A stretch of 64,000 bases of DNA from an uncultured Tenacibaculum sp. (lineage in GTDB: Bacteria; Bacteroidota; Bacteroidia; Flavobacteriales; Flavobacteriaceae). Numbering within the stretch: position 1 is the first letter of the stretch; every line of letters starts with the position of its first letter. A program made the position numbers and the translations under genes. This document shows positions 1-9,521 of this stretch, one piece after another. The notes below the pieces were generated by a model. That model was not told where the DNA came from. It saw only the letters and a program-made list of their open reading frames with translations, and searched no databases. The DNA lies in NCBI GenBank assembly GCA_947501615.1, contig CANMWK010000006.1:124001-188000 (forward strand). Direction: 5' to 3'.

Positions 1-1830
1 ATTCAATTAATAGTAAGAGCTTTCAACAACACAAAATTAGATGAAGTTCAAAAAGGAATTCTTTCAGCATTTGCAGATTTTGAACAAAATGGAATTCCTC
101 AAAAGGATTTAGATCGTATTAAAGCTGGTTTAGAAACAGATTTTTACAGCAGCCTATCTAGTGTTCTTGGTAAGGGTTCTCGTTTGGCTTCTTATAATAC
201 CTACACTGGAGATCCAGGTTATGTTACTAAAGAATTGAATGAAACATTAGCTGTTACAACAGCAGATGTAATGGCTGTTTTTAACAAATATATAAAAGGT
301 AAAAACTATATTGCCACTAGTTTTGTTCCTAAAACTCAACAAGAATTAGCTTTATCAAATTCTGTAGCAGCTAATATCGCTGAGGAAAAAATAGTTATTG
401 GTGCAGAAGAATCATTCGATTCATCTATTGCAGCCACTTATGAAAAAACGCCTTCATCTTTTGATCGTTCTACTGAACCTCCATACGGAAAAGCTCCAGA
501 ATCAAAAACTCCAAATGTTTGGAAAGATGAACTAAAGAACGGATTAAAAGTATTTGGAATTCAAAGTGATGAAGTTCCTTTAGTACAGTTCAATTTTGTC
601 ATTGAAGGTGGACAATTACTTGAAAAAATGGATAAATTGGGTGTTGCAAATTTAACAGCTAGCTTATTAGAGAAAGGAACTAAAAATAAAGATGTTAGTC
701 AATTAGAAGATGAATTAGCGCAATTAGGTGCATCTGTAAGTATTTTTGCTACTAAAAATAATATTCGTGTTTTTGGAAACACTTTGAAACGAAATTATAA
801 GCAAACATTAGCTTTAGTTCAAGAAATGCTTTTAGAACCAAGATGGGATGAAGCAGAATTCGAGTTATTAAAGAAAGGTGCAATTACAAGTTTAAGATCA
901 CAAGAAGCTAGTCCTATTTCAATAGCTTCAAACCAATATAATGCACTAATCTATGGTAAAGATAATATTCGATCTAAAAATGTACTGGGTACAATCGCAT
1001 CTGTTAAATCTATAACAATTGATGACTTAAAAGCATATTATAATAACTTTATTTCTCCATCTATTACCAAAATGCATGTCGTTGGTGATATTGATAGGGA
1101 AAATATTATTACTTCTTTACAAGAACTTGACAAAAATTGGATAGCTAAAGAAGTTATTATACCTAATTTTAAAACTCCTGAAGCTCCTGAAAAATCTACA
1201 GTGTATTTCTATGATATTCCAAACGCAAAACAATCTCAATTACGCTTTGGAGCACCAGCTTTAGCTTTTAATGATGCAGATTATTATCCTGCTACTGTAA
1301 TGAACTACATTTTAGGTGGTGGTGGATTTGCTTCTCAATTAACACAACAATTACGAGAAGGAAAAGGATATACTTATGGAATTAGATCTGGTTTTTCTGG
1401 AGGGAAAGATAAAGGTTCATTTACTATAGGTAGTGGCGTTAGAAGTAATGTTACTTTAGAAGCATCTAAATTAGTAAAAGAAATTCTGGAAAATTATGCT
1501 AAGAATTATTCTGAAAAAGATCTAGCTACAACCAAAGGTTTCTTAATTAAAAGTAACGCAAGAGCTTTTGAAACAATGAGAGCTAAACTAAGAATGCTAG
1601 AGAATATAAGTACATATAACTTAGCTAATAATTATATGAAAGATAGAGAAAAAGTGGTTTCTGAAATGACCATCCCTAGAATACAAGAATTAGCTAATAC
1701 TTATGTAGATCCTAACAAAATGATTTGGTTAGTAGTAGGAGATGCAGAAACACAACTAAAGAGAATGAAAGAATTAGGTTTTGGAGAGCCTATTCTTTTA
1801 AATAAACTTCAAGAAAAAGTAAAACAATAA
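1..1830 (+). CDS. M16 family metallopeptidase, 5'-truncated by window edge
   Basis: The frame is open from base 1, so the gene begins outside the window; the visible part is about 609 residues. It is the C-terminal portion of a two-module M16 (pitrilysin/insulinase-like) protein, a family of clam-shaped zinc peptidases of the periplasm or envelope. The second module starts near residue 170 of the visible part (VPLVQFNFVIEGGQLLE). It has no HxxEH zinc motif: the expected position reads LTASLLEKGT, so this half should be non-catalytic, and any active site lies in the missing first half. A GGGGFASQLTQQLREGKGYTYG segment typical of the M16 C-terminal domain is present. The first ATG-like start downstream of the edge (TTG at 184) is not a real start. 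A terminator follows at 1841-1869. Confidence 0.9.
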   Translation: MQLIVRAFNNTKLDEVQKGILSAFADFEQNGIPQKDLDRIKAGLETDFYSSLSSVLGKGSRLASYNTYTGDPGYVTKELNETLAVTTADVMAVFNKYIKGKNYIATSFVPKTQQELALSNSVAANIAEEKIVIGAEESFDSSIAATYEKTPSSFDRSTEPPYGKAPESKTPNVWKDELKNGLKVFGIQSDEVPLVQFNFVIEGGQLLEKMDKLGVANLTASLLEKGTKNKDVSQLEDELAQLGASVSIFATKNNIRVFGNTLKRNYKQTLALVQEMLLEPRWDEAEFELLKKGAITSLRSQEASPISIASNQYNALIYGKDNIRSKNVLGTIASVKSITIDDLKAYYNNFISPSITKMHVVGDIDRENIITSLQELDKNWIAKEVIIPNFKTPEAPEKSTVYFYDIPNAKQSQLRFGAPALAFNDADYYPATVMNYILGGGGFASQLTQQLREGKGYTYGIRSGFSGGKDKGSFTIGSGVRSNVTLEASKLVKEILENYAKNYSEKDLATTKGFLIKSNARAFETMRAKLRMLENISTYNLANNYMKDREKVVSEMTIPRIQELANTYVDPNKMIWLVVGDAETQLKRMKELGFGEPILLNKLQEKVKQ

Positions 1831-1840
1831 TTTTATTTAT

Positions 1841-1869
1841 AAAGGCCATTTCTAAATAGATGGCCTTTT
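1841..1869 (+). terminator. Rho-independent terminator after the M16 peptidase
   Basis: A 9-bp stem, AAAGGCCAT and ATGGCCTTT, is followed by a T/A-rich run. It lies 11 bases after the peptidase stop codon and before the AraC gene at 1886. Confidence 0.7.
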
Positions 1870-1885
1870 AAATTATACTATTTAA

Positions 1886-2959
1886 ATGGAAAATTTATAT
1901 GTATATTTCTTATTATTTAGTGCTATTCATGGTTTTATACTAGCTGTCATTTTATTCTTCAAAAAGAAAAGCTTACAAAATATTTTACTTAGTTTCTTGT
2001 TAGTTATTTTTTCATGTTATCTATCAGAATTATTCTTTTCATACAAGGGTATATTAACAAAATATCCTTCATTTTGGTTACTTACTTTTCCTTCGAATTT
2101 TTTCATAGGACCAATACTTTTACTATTTCATGATAAATTATTTAGTTTTAAAATCTCTAAATATTATGGCTCAATTTTAATAGGTATTCCAGTTATCATT
2201 TATCTTTCATTTATTCCTTATTATGTTTTAGATGATAACATGAAAATAAATTTAACCTGTCCTGACAATACATTAAATCATATAGCGCATGTTAAGTTTT
2301 TACTTCAACGAACTACTTTCATTATTTATACATTATTGTTTTTAACTTATATACTTTTTAAGAGAAAACACAGTATCTCAAATTATAAAAAAAGAAATAA
2401 TTGGTTTTTTATATTTCTATATTGTTTTGTGTTTTTATTAATTTCTGAATTCGTTTTACTAATTAGTACTCATACATATCATTCACTTCTTTTTACTTTA
2501 TTTTTAGCAATTATAATTCACTTATTCACATACGCTGTAATTATAAACCCTAATTTATTTTTCAAATTAGAAACTTCAAAATTAAAATATCAAAACTCTT
2601 CAATTAATGATATTAAATCTACAGAGATATCTAAAAACTTTATTAATTATTTGACAGAAGAAAAACCTTATTTAGATGATTCCTTTAATTTGGAAAAAGC
2701 AGCATCATACTTAACTATTCCTAAACATCAGCTTTCACAAGTTATTAGTCAGAATTTACAATCATCTTTTTCTAAAATAGTAAAGAAATTTCGGGTAGAA
2801 GAAAGTATCACGCTACTAAAAAATGATATTTCAAAAAAAAGAAAAATTATTGATATTGCTTTCGCCTGTGGTTTTAAAGACACTTCTAGTTTTCATAGAG
2901 CTTTTAAAGAACTACAAGGAACAACACCTTCTAATTATAGAGATTCTTTTTCAAAATAA
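1886..2959 (+). CDS. Membrane-anchored AraC family transcriptional regulator
   Basis: 357 aa. Residues 1 to about 225 are strongly hydrophobic with six or seven predicted membrane spans. The C-terminal third (about 255-350) is an AraC/XylS double helix-turn-helix, seen in AASYLTIPKHQLSQVISQNL and IIDIAFACGFKDTSSFHRAFKELQGTTPSNYR. This 7TM-plus-AraC layout is common in Flavobacteriia, where it is thought to sense an envelope or small-molecule signal and act on nearby genes. The target here is unknown; the downstream secreted DUF2911 protein is the obvious candidate. It starts 55 bases after the M16 gene and is separated from it by a terminator. Confidence 0.9.
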   Translation: MENLYVYFLLFSAIHGFILAVILFFKKKSLQNILLSFLLVIFSCYLSELFFSYKGILTKYPSFWLLTFPSNFFIGPILLLFHDKLFSFKISKYYGSILIGIPVIIYLSFIPYYVLDDNMKINLTCPDNTLNHIAHVKFLLQRTTFIIYTLLFLTYILFKRKHSISNYKKRNNWFFIFLYCFVFLLISEFVLLISTHTYHSLLFTLFLAIIIHLFTYAVIINPNLFFKLETSKLKYQNSSINDIKSTEISKNFINYLTEEKPYLDDSFNLEKAASYLTIPKHQLSQVISQNLQSSFSKIVKKFRVEESITLLKNDISKKRKIIDIAFACGFKDTSSFHRAFKELQGTTPSNYRDSFSK

Positions 2960-3052
2960 TTATCTTGACTAAAAAAGAGTTGCAAAAAATTATTTGCAAC
3001 TAATTTCACCTTTCAACTACAGATATTTGTCAAATATTAAAACATTTAATTT

Positions 3053-3940
3053 ATGAAAAAAAACATTCTTTTTATTCTAGCAATTTTTAGCTTCTTATTA
3101 TCATCCTATGGACAAAATGACCCTGTAAAAGATGACTTCTTAAGATTTAATAGGCCTACTACTAGTCAAAGAGGAGAAATATCTCAAAAAATAGGAATCA
3201 GTTTCATTAAAATTAATTATGGTAGACCTAATGTTAAAAATAGAAAAATTTTTGGTGGACTTTTAGAATACGGAAAAATATGGCGATTAGGTGCAGATTA
3301 TCAAACTCTTATTAAGTTTAAAAATGAATTTTTAATTCAAGGAAAAACTATACCAAAAGGAACGTATGCTCTCTATGCAATTCCTAATAAGGATAATTGG
3401 ATAATTTATTTTAATAACGATATACAGGGTTGGGGACAATATACTTACAAAAAGGAAAACAATGTATTTGAATTTACAATACCTGTTAAAAAATCTCCTG
3501 AATTTACAGAAACATTTACCATAGGTTTCATAAATACTTCAATGAATAAAGGAGAACTTATTTTTCAATGGGAAAATATTCGAACTAAGCTACCTATAAC
3601 TGTTAGTGCAAAACATAAGAATACAATTAAATTCATTATGGAATCAACATTAGGCTTAAAAGAGCAAAATTTAGGATATAAATATTACTTAGCTAGTGAG
3701 TACATGTTTATTGAGGAAAAAGACTATAAAACCGCCTTGAAATACATTCAAAAGGCAATAGACACGGGTAACAATGCTTTTTATACTCATTATTTGAAAG
3801 GAGAGATTTTATATGCTTTAGGTGATAAACAGAAAGCTGTAGAGGCTGCAAAACAAGCAAAGAAAAATTTATTTAAGGGTTTTGCTAATCCTGAATGGGA
3901 AAATAAAATTGAGAAAGCTATAAGTGATTGGAAAAATTAA
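3053..3940 (+). CDS. Secreted DUF2911 domain protein with C-terminal TPR
   Basis: 295 aa. A signal peptide covers residues 1-20 and ends in SYGQ. Residues about 35-175 match the DUF2911 pattern (RGEISQKIGISFIKINYGRPNVKNRKIFGGL; KTIPKGTYALYAIP). The tail has a tetratricopeptide-like pair of helices (YKTALKYIQKAIDTGNNAFYTHYLKGEILYALGDKQKAVEAAKQA). Known proteins of this type in Bacteroidota are periplasmic or outer membrane-associated and of unknown biochemical function. The AraC gene ends 93 bases upstream. A shared bidirectional terminator follows at 3961-3993. Confidence 0.85.
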   Translation: MKKNILFILAIFSFLLSSYGQNDPVKDDFLRFNRPTTSQRGEISQKIGISFIKINYGRPNVKNRKIFGGLLEYGKIWRLGADYQTLIKFKNEFLIQGKTIPKGTYALYAIPNKDNWIIYFNNDIQGWGQYTYKKENNVFEFTIPVKKSPEFTETFTIGFINTSMNKGELIFQWENIRTKLPITVSAKHKNTIKFIMESTLGLKEQNLGYKYYLASEYMFIEEKDYKTALKYIQKAIDTGNNAFYTHYLKGEILYALGDKQKAVEAAKQAKKNLFKGFANPEWENKIEKAISDWKN

Positions 3941-3960
3941 TACTATATATCTTCTACATA

Positions 3961-3993
3961 AAAAAGGGTTCAATAAAAATTGAACCCTTTTTT
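3961..3993. terminator. Bidirectional terminator between convergent genes
   Basis: A perfect 14-bp stem (AAAAAGGGTTCAAT and ATTGAACCCTTTTT) has A and T runs on its two sides. It can end both the DUF2911 gene on the plus strand and dsbD on the minus strand. Confidence 0.85.
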
Positions 3994-4026
3994 AATCTAT
4001 AATTAAAGTTATTTATTAGTAGCTAA

Positions 4027-6009
4027 TTATTGTTTAAAATTCTTTAAACCATCTTTTAACCAGTTGTAATAACTTAACTTATCTGTGTATTGCTGTGGTG
4101 AATTTAATACTTCCATATTAGGACTTAATTGAACATAATAAGGTTGAGAAGCATTCTTAAAGTTTACAGACTGTAAAGTTGCCCACTTTTCACCATAAGT
4201 TCTAATTCTCTTAATTTTTCCATTAGGCTTCACAAAATCAAATTGTTCTTCTGGTGGTAATGGATTTTCATTATCATCTACATACAATGAAATTAGAACG
4301 TAATCGTCTTTTAATGTATTGTAAATATTGTTTTCACTCCAAACATTTTCTTCCATTTTACGACAATTCACACAAGCCCAACCTGTAAAATCAAGTAAAA
4401 CTGGTTTGTTCACAGATTTAGCATAAGCCATACCTTCATCAAAATCTTTAAAACAATTTAATGCTAAAGGACACTTATTATCTTGTAGCTCGTAAATACT
4501 ATAAAACTGAGGAGGAGCAAATCCACTCAATAAATTCTGGTTCCAAATTGGTTTTTGTGTAACTCCTGGTCCCATGTATACCGCAAAACCAAGAACCGCT
4601 AAACCTAATACGATACGTAATCCTGAAACTCTTCTTATTTTTTCTCCGCCTGGGAATTTAATTACTCCGAACATGAATAATGCTGCTAATACAGTAATTA
4701 ATATCCAAATACCTATGAACACCTCTCTTTTTAAGAAATTCCACTGTCCTACTAAATCAGCATTAGATAAGAACTTAAACGCTAAAGCTAATTCAATAAA
4801 TCCTAACATAACAGTGATTGCTTTCATCCAGAAACCAGACTTTGGTAAAGAGCTTAATAATTTTGGAAAAAGAGCGAAAAATGCAAATGGTAATGCTAAT
4901 GCTAATCCAAATCCTCCCATACCAGCTGTTAACTGCATTGGACCACCATCAGATGTTAAAGATCCAGCTAATAATGAACCTAAAATAGGTCCTGTACATG
5001 AGAAAGAAACAATAGCTAACGTAATTGCCATAAAGAAAATTCCAATAATACCTCCTATACCTGATGCACTATCTGTTTTATTACCCCATGAACTTGGTAA
5101 CGTAATTGAATAAAAACCAAAGAAAGAACCTGCAAAAAACACTAATACTACAAAAAAGAATATGTTTAACCACATGTTTGTAGAAATTGTATTTAAAATT
5201 TCAGGATCTAAACTATCAGCAAAGTGGAATGGTAAACTTAATGCAACATAAATAGCAACAATAAAGAAACCATATAATATAGAGTTTGTAATTCCTTTAG
5301 CCTTTTTCTCAGATTGTTTGGTAAAGAAAGATACTGTTAATGGTATTAATGGGAATACACACGGTGTTAAGAATGCGATTAAACCACCTAAAAAACCTAG
5401 TAAAAAGATATTAAATAAACCTCCCTTATCTTCTTTTGTAGATCCATCACCCATTTTGACTTCTAACAAATCCTTATTCTTTAAGTCTAAGTTTAAAGAA
5501 TTTGTTAGCTCCTTACTTTTTTCACCAACCTCAGCAACAGTTTCAACAATTTTCCCTCCATCTAACGAAAAAGTAAAATCATTATCATACGGTAGACAAA
5601 ATTCTTTACAAACTTGAGCTGCTATATTAATAGATACTTGTCTTAAACTCGTATCATCTAATTTTATACGTTGTGTTAAAACTGCTTCTTCAACGAAAAA
5701 GGTCTCATCTAAGCCCCATGTTTCGCTATACTCAGTAACAGTTTCACTTTCTACAGCCTTACCTACAAGACTATAACCTTTATCCCCTACAGAAGGTTTA
5801 ATTTCCATAGGCATTGAAGCATCTTTTGGATTATACTGAGAATATAGATGCCAATCATCTTCAATAAAAATATTGAAAATCAAATCGTACTCAGTGTCTG
5901 AAATCTTCTTAACAGAGGTTTCTACTTCTAGGGGGTCATCTTGTGCAAAAGACACAAATGTGAATCCTAGAATAAATAAAAATAGGGTAAAAACTCTTTT
6001 CATTGTCAT
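4027..6009 (-). CDS. dsbD: Thiol:disulfide interchange protein DsbD
   Basis: 660 aa from the ATG at 6009 (a second ATG lies at 6003). The frame stays open further upstream, but that part overlaps the end of tilS and encodes no signal sequence, so I chose the start just before MKRVFTLFLF. Order: signal peptide; N-terminal beta-sandwich domain with a Cys pair in CKEFCLPYDNDF; a membrane core with the conserved cysteines in FLTPCVFPLIPLT and SFSCTGPILG; a C-terminal thioredoxin-like domain with CVNC near residue 545. DsbD carries electrons from cytoplasmic thioredoxin across the membrane to periplasmic disulfide reductants. It is the last gene of the comM-pabB-hydrolase-tilS-dsbD run and begins 8 bases after the tilS stop codon. 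Confidence 0.93.
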   Translation of the reverse strand: MTMKRVFTLFLFILGFTFVSFAQDDPLEVETSVKKISDTEYDLIFNIFIEDDWHLYSQYNPKDASMPMEIKPSVGDKGYSLVGKAVESETVTEYSETWGLDETFFVEEAVLTQRIKLDDTSLRQVSINIAAQVCKEFCLPYDNDFTFSLDGGKIVETVAEVGEKSKELTNSLNLDLKNKDLLEVKMGDGSTKEDKGGLFNIFLLGFLGGLIAFLTPCVFPLIPLTVSFFTKQSEKKAKGITNSILYGFFIVAIYVALSLPFHFADSLDPEILNTISTNMWLNIFFFVVLVFFAGSFFGFYSITLPSSWGNKTDSASGIGGIIGIFFMAITLAIVSFSCTGPILGSLLAGSLTSDGGPMQLTAGMGGFGLALALPFAFFALFPKLLSSLPKSGFWMKAITVMLGFIELALAFKFLSNADLVGQWNFLKREVFIGIWILITVLAALFMFGVIKFPGGEKIRRVSGLRIVLGLAVLGFAVYMGPGVTQKPIWNQNLLSGFAPPQFYSIYELQDNKCPLALNCFKDFDEGMAYAKSVNKPVLLDFTGWACVNCRKMEENVWSENNIYNTLKDDYVLISLYVDDNENPLPPEEQFDFVKPNGKIKRIRTYGEKWATLQSVNFKNASQPYYVQLSPNMEVLNSPQQYTDKLSYYNWLKDGLKNFKQ

Positions 6010-6017
6010 TGGGGTTA

Positions 6018-7328
6018 TTATATACTTATTTTTAATACATCGTTTGTAGAAATTGAAGCAGAAAATCTTCGGTCTTGTCGCATTCCAACAACCCAAATAA
6101 TTTCATTTTCTTTAGTACAAAGCAACCAAGTTCTTTCTTTTTGGAACTTCGATAACTTTTCATCCTTAAAAAATTTACTTACTTTTTTCTTACCTTTCAT
6201 ACCTGTAGGATAGAAAAAATCTCCAACTTCCCATTTCCTTATTATCATCGGGAAAGTTACTAAATTTTTGTTAACTATAATAGACTTTTTATTCTGTACT
6301 GCATTTTTCGAGGATTTTTCAACAGTTAAAAATGTGTTATCATCAACTTTTTGAGTTCCTAAATCAACTTGGAAATTTGAATTTACTTTTTCATTAATAG
6401 TTTTTTTATACACCAATAAAAACTCTCTATCCTTAAGAATTTCGTGGGTTTTAGAAACTACTCTCTTTCCTGATTGCGACTTTAACAAGTCGTTAACATT
6501 ATTCCATTCACTAAAATTAAAAGACTTTAACAATTGAAATAAATACGCTTTAGGATTTGACAACTTTAACATTTCTGAGATATCAATCTTAATCAAATCT
6601 CCCTCCTTTTTTACTACTTTTCCTTCAATTTTTTTTATTGTATCGTCAATTATCATTTTACTTTCAATCAAGTTTTGCGATACTTTCTTATAGCTATCTA
6701 AAATATTAGGGGCTATTTCTTTTAAAATTGGAACAAGGCCATGTCGTATTTTATTTCTTAAATATTTTTGTTCTGCATTACTGGCATCATTTCTCCATTG
6801 AATTTTATTCTTAACTGCATAAGTTTCTATTTGGTGTCTAGAAAAAGCTAGTAATGGACGAACTATTTTATCGTTCTGTTGTGGAATTCCAATCAAACCT
6901 TCTAAACCAGAACCTCTTGTTAAATTGATTAAAAAGGTTTCTAAATTATCATCAGCATGATGTGCTGTTAGCACATATGAAAACTCAGTTGTCTTTAACA
7001 ATGAATTAAACCAAGTATAACGAAGTTCTCTTGCTGCTATTTGAATAGACTTTTTATGAATTGTTGCATATTCTTGTGTTGAAAATGTTTGACAAAAAGT
7101 TTTAAGAGATAACTCTTCTCCAAGTCTTCTTACAAAAGCCTCATCTTCATCACTTTCTTCGTTTCTTAAGTTAAAATTACAATGCGCTATACCGAAATCA
7201 TAGTGTAATTCATGAAATAAGTGAGTTAAAACAACACTATCAACCCCTCCTGAAATGGCTATTAAAAATGCATTTTGTTTCAAAAAAGGGAAATGATTTT
7301 CTATATGTAATTTAAAATCTTCTAGCAC
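6018..7328 (-). CDS. tilS: tRNA(Ile)-lysidine synthetase
   Basis: 436 aa. The PP-loop ATP-binding motif SGGVDS is at residues 26-31, and the family segments CNFNLRNEESDEDE, ARELRY and LTAHHADDNLETFLINLTRGSG follow. The C-terminal TilS domain is present (VGDFFYPTGMKGKKKVSKFFKDEK). TilS attaches lysine to C34 of tRNA-Ile(CAU), changing its codon reading from AUG to AUA; it is essential in nearly all bacteria. Length is normal for Bacteroidota. It lies 13 bases downstream of the hydrolase gene in the same transcription unit. Confidence 0.95.
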   Translation of the reverse strand: MLEDFKLHIENHFPFLKQNAFLIAISGGVDSVVLTHLFHELHYDFGIAHCNFNLRNEESDEDEAFVRRLGEELSLKTFCQTFSTQEYATIHKKSIQIAARELRYTWFNSLLKTTEFSYVLTAHHADDNLETFLINLTRGSGLEGLIGIPQQNDKIVRPLLAFSRHQIETYAVKNKIQWRNDASNAEQKYLRNKIRHGLVPILKEIAPNILDSYKKVSQNLIESKMIIDDTIKKIEGKVVKKEGDLIKIDISEMLKLSNPKAYLFQLLKSFNFSEWNNVNDLLKSQSGKRVVSKTHEILKDREFLLVYKKTINEKVNSNFQVDLGTQKVDDNTFLTVEKSSKNAVQNKKSIIVNKNLVTFPMIIRKWEVGDFFYPTGMKGKKKVSKFFKDEKLSKFQKERTWLLCTKENEIIWVVGMRQDRRFSASISTNDVLKISI

Positions 7329-7341
7329 TATATGTACAACC

Positions 7342-8160
7342 TTAATTTTGAGCGTTTAACCAAGAAACAATATCATTAATAACCTCTGCTTTACACAAAT
7401 CATTATGTAATTCATGATAAGCTTCTTCATAAAGTTTTAATGTTACTTTATTATTTTTTTCTGCAAATGCTTCAGTTCCTTTGTAACTAATTAATTTATC
7501 ATCTTTCCCATGTAAAAGCAAACTTGGAATGGCTAGTTTTGCAGCATTTTTAATCGCAAAGTCCCCTTTTTCTATAAAGACTAATGAAAAGTTAGGGCTT
7601 ACTTTTGAATGCACTAATGGATCGTTTTTATATTGATCAACTTCTTCTTGAATTCTAGATATAAAATCAGGGTTTACTTCATTATCTAAAGTAACAGACG
7701 GAGCTATTTTTTGAATAATTTTCCCCAAAGAAAGTTTCCATTTAGGTGGTTCAAAAGCTAACTTTAAAAATGGACTTGTGGCAATCACTCCTTTAATTGT
7801 GTTTTCTGAAGCAATCAAGTAATTAAGTACAGCATTCCCTCCCATTGAATGTCCGTAAAGAAACGTTGGAAATTCACCTAATAATTCTTCTGTTTTAGTT
7901 ATAAATGCTGTAATACTTTCCATAACAGCATCATACCCTGGATTATGCCCTCTTTTTCCTTGAGTTTTTCCATGCCCATAATGATCAAAAGCAATTACTG
8001 CATAATTGTGCTTTATCAGTTCTTCAGCAACATGAACAAATCTTCCTGAATGCTCTCCTAAACCGTGAAGTATAATTACTATTGCTTTATAATTATCAGG
8101 CTTCCAATACTGTCCAAAGAACTCGGTGTTATTATGATCAAATGTAATAGTATTATGCAT
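7342..8160 (-). CDS. Alpha/beta hydrolase, monoacylglycerol lipase/lysophospholipase type
   Basis: 272 aa without a signal peptide, so probably cytoplasmic. It has HGLGEHSGR (residues 32-40, oxyanion region), the nucleophile elbow GHSMGG (103-108, Ser105), the acid in HGKDDKLI and the catalytic His in AYHELHND. This is the Hydrolase_4 (serine aminopeptidase S33/MGL) pattern. Its start overlaps the end of pabB by 8 bases, which suggests translational coupling. The natural substrate cannot be read from the sequence; a lipid ester is likely from family knowledge. Confidence 0.88.
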   Translation of the reverse strand: MHNTITFDHNNTEFFGQYWKPDNYKAIVIILHGLGEHSGRFVHVAEELIKHNYAVIAFDHYGHGKTQGKRGHNPGYDAVMESITAFITKTEELLGEFPTFLYGHSMGGNAVLNYLIASENTIKGVIATSPFLKLAFEPPKWKLSLGKIIQKIAPSVTLDNEVNPDFISRIQEEVDQYKNDPLVHSKVSPNFSLVFIEKGDFAIKNAAKLAIPSLLLHGKDDKLISYKGTEAFAEKNNKVTLKLYEEAYHELHNDLCKAEVINDIVSWLNAQN

Positions 8161-9478
8161 TTGTATTGTTATTAATCTGTGTAGTTAATACTTGTTTCAT
8201 TGCTTTTGCTTTGAGTAAACATTCCTCGTACTCTTTTTCTGGTGATGATTTTGCTGTTATAGCACCACCTACCGAATAAGATACATATTTTTTATCAGAA
8301 TTATACAAAATACTACGAATTACTACATTAAAATCAAAGTCTCCTTCAGGAGTAAAATAACCAAATGCACCAGAATACAATCCTCTTTTAGAAACTTCTA
8401 ATTTTTCAATAATTTTCATAGCTGAAATTTTTGGAGCTCCAGTCATACTACCCATTGGAAAAGTTTCTCTAATAATATCTACTGGATGTGCTTCTTCTTT
8501 TAACTCTGAAACTACAGTTGAAATTAATTGATGTACTTGCTTAAATGAATATACTTTACATAATTCTTCCACTCGTACTGAACCTTTTTTTGCCAATCTA
8601 GACAAATCGTTTCGAACTAAATCAACAATCATAACATTTTCTGAGCGCTCTTTTTCATCTCGAGCTAAATCGAAAGCTATTTTATTGTCTTCTATCGGAT
8701 TCACAAACCTTTTAGCAGTTCCTTTTATGGGTTGTGAAATGATTTTAGCCCCTTCTTTTCTTAAATATCGCTCAGGTGAAGCAGACATTAAAAACAACTC
8801 TTCATGCTTAAAAAAAGTTGCAAATGGTGGCTCCGATATACTATTTAAGTTTGTGTAAATCTCATAAGGATCAAGCATTGTGTTCTCTGCATAAAACTCT
8901 TGACAGAAATTGGCTTCGTAAATATCACCTCTTTGTATATGCTCTAAGATGGTATTTAACTTCTGAAAATATGCCTCCTTTTGAGTTCTAAGTTTTATTT
9001 TAACTGTACTATCTTTTTTCGTTACTTGTTGCATTAAGTTCACATCCAAAATAGTTTCAAAATCCTCTTCTATTTCATCATCAAAAGCTCTCAAATACAG
9101 AAAAACAGCTGTATCATTCTGAATCTTAATAATTTTTTGAGGCTGAAAAAAATACACATCTGGAAACTCTAACCCATCAAAATTATTTGATGATAATTTT
9201 TCTACATCATTTTTTACATCGTAAGACAAATAACCAAAAAGATAATCCTTACTATAGGATTGATATTCTTTTAATTTTTCAAAAGCATCAAAATAATCTG
9301 TTTTAATAGAAGTAAACTCTTCAACAGCTAACATCGCGTCGAAACTACTATATTGCTGCTCGTAGTTATTACTATCTAAAAAAACAACCGTTTCATGTAT
9401 TGCTCCCCATTTTAATAATTGCTTTTTAAAATGTGCAGGATTCTCTAAATAAAAAGTATGTTCGGTTCTTAAAAACAT
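8153..9478 (-). CDS. pabB: Aminodeoxychorismate synthase component I (chorismate-binding enzyme)
   Basis: 441 aa. The chorismate-binding domain fills the C-terminal 270 residues: [30 protein letters not shown] (250-257), [21 protein letters not shown] and [19 protein letters not shown]. The PIKGT lysine is the hallmark of PabB, whereas TrpE has Ala there, so a role in p-aminobenzoate (folate) synthesis is favoured over tryptophan. No glutamine amidotransferase partner is adjacent. The stop overlaps the hydrolase start; comM ends 43 bases upstream. Confidence 0.9.
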   Translation of the reverse strand: MFLRTEHTFYLENPAHFKKQLLKWGAIHETVVFLDSNNYEQQYSSFDAMLAVEEFTSIKTDYFDAFEKLKEYQSYSKDYLFGYLSYDVKNDVEKLSSNNFDGLEFPDVYFFQPQKIIKIQNDTAVFLYLRAFDDEIEEDFETILDVNLMQQVTKKDSTVKIKLRTQKEAYFQKLNTILEHIQRGDIYEANFCQEFYAENTMLDPYEIYTNLNSISEPPFATFFKHEELFLMSASPERYLRKEGAKIISQPIKGTAKRFVNPIEDNKIAFDLARDEKERSENVMIVDLVRNDLSRLAKKGSVRVEELCKVYSFKQVHQLISTVVSELKEEAHPVDIIRETFPMGSMTGAPKISAMKIIEKLEVSKRGLYSGAFGYFTPEGDFDFNVVIRSILYNSDKKYVSYSVGGAITAKSSPEKEYEECLLKAKAMKQVLTTQINNNTNA

Positions 9479-9521
9479 GAAGCAAAAATAGTAAATGAGA
9501 AGCAGTAATACGCTACATTTT

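Noticed and set aside
4574..5113. Long plus-strand ORF of 179 aa opposite dsbD
   Set aside because: It lies wholly inside dsbD on the other strand, is rich in Asn/Lys/Pro without family motifs, and dsbD is unmistakable.
6010..6096. Upstream extension of dsbD
   Set aside because: It overlaps the tilS coding end and encodes a Cys-rich stretch with no signal peptide, while the ATG at 6009 or 6003 directly precedes one.
8153..9478. Anthranilate synthase TrpE
   Set aside because: The PIKGT motif with catalytic Lys is the PabB type, and no trp genes are nearby.
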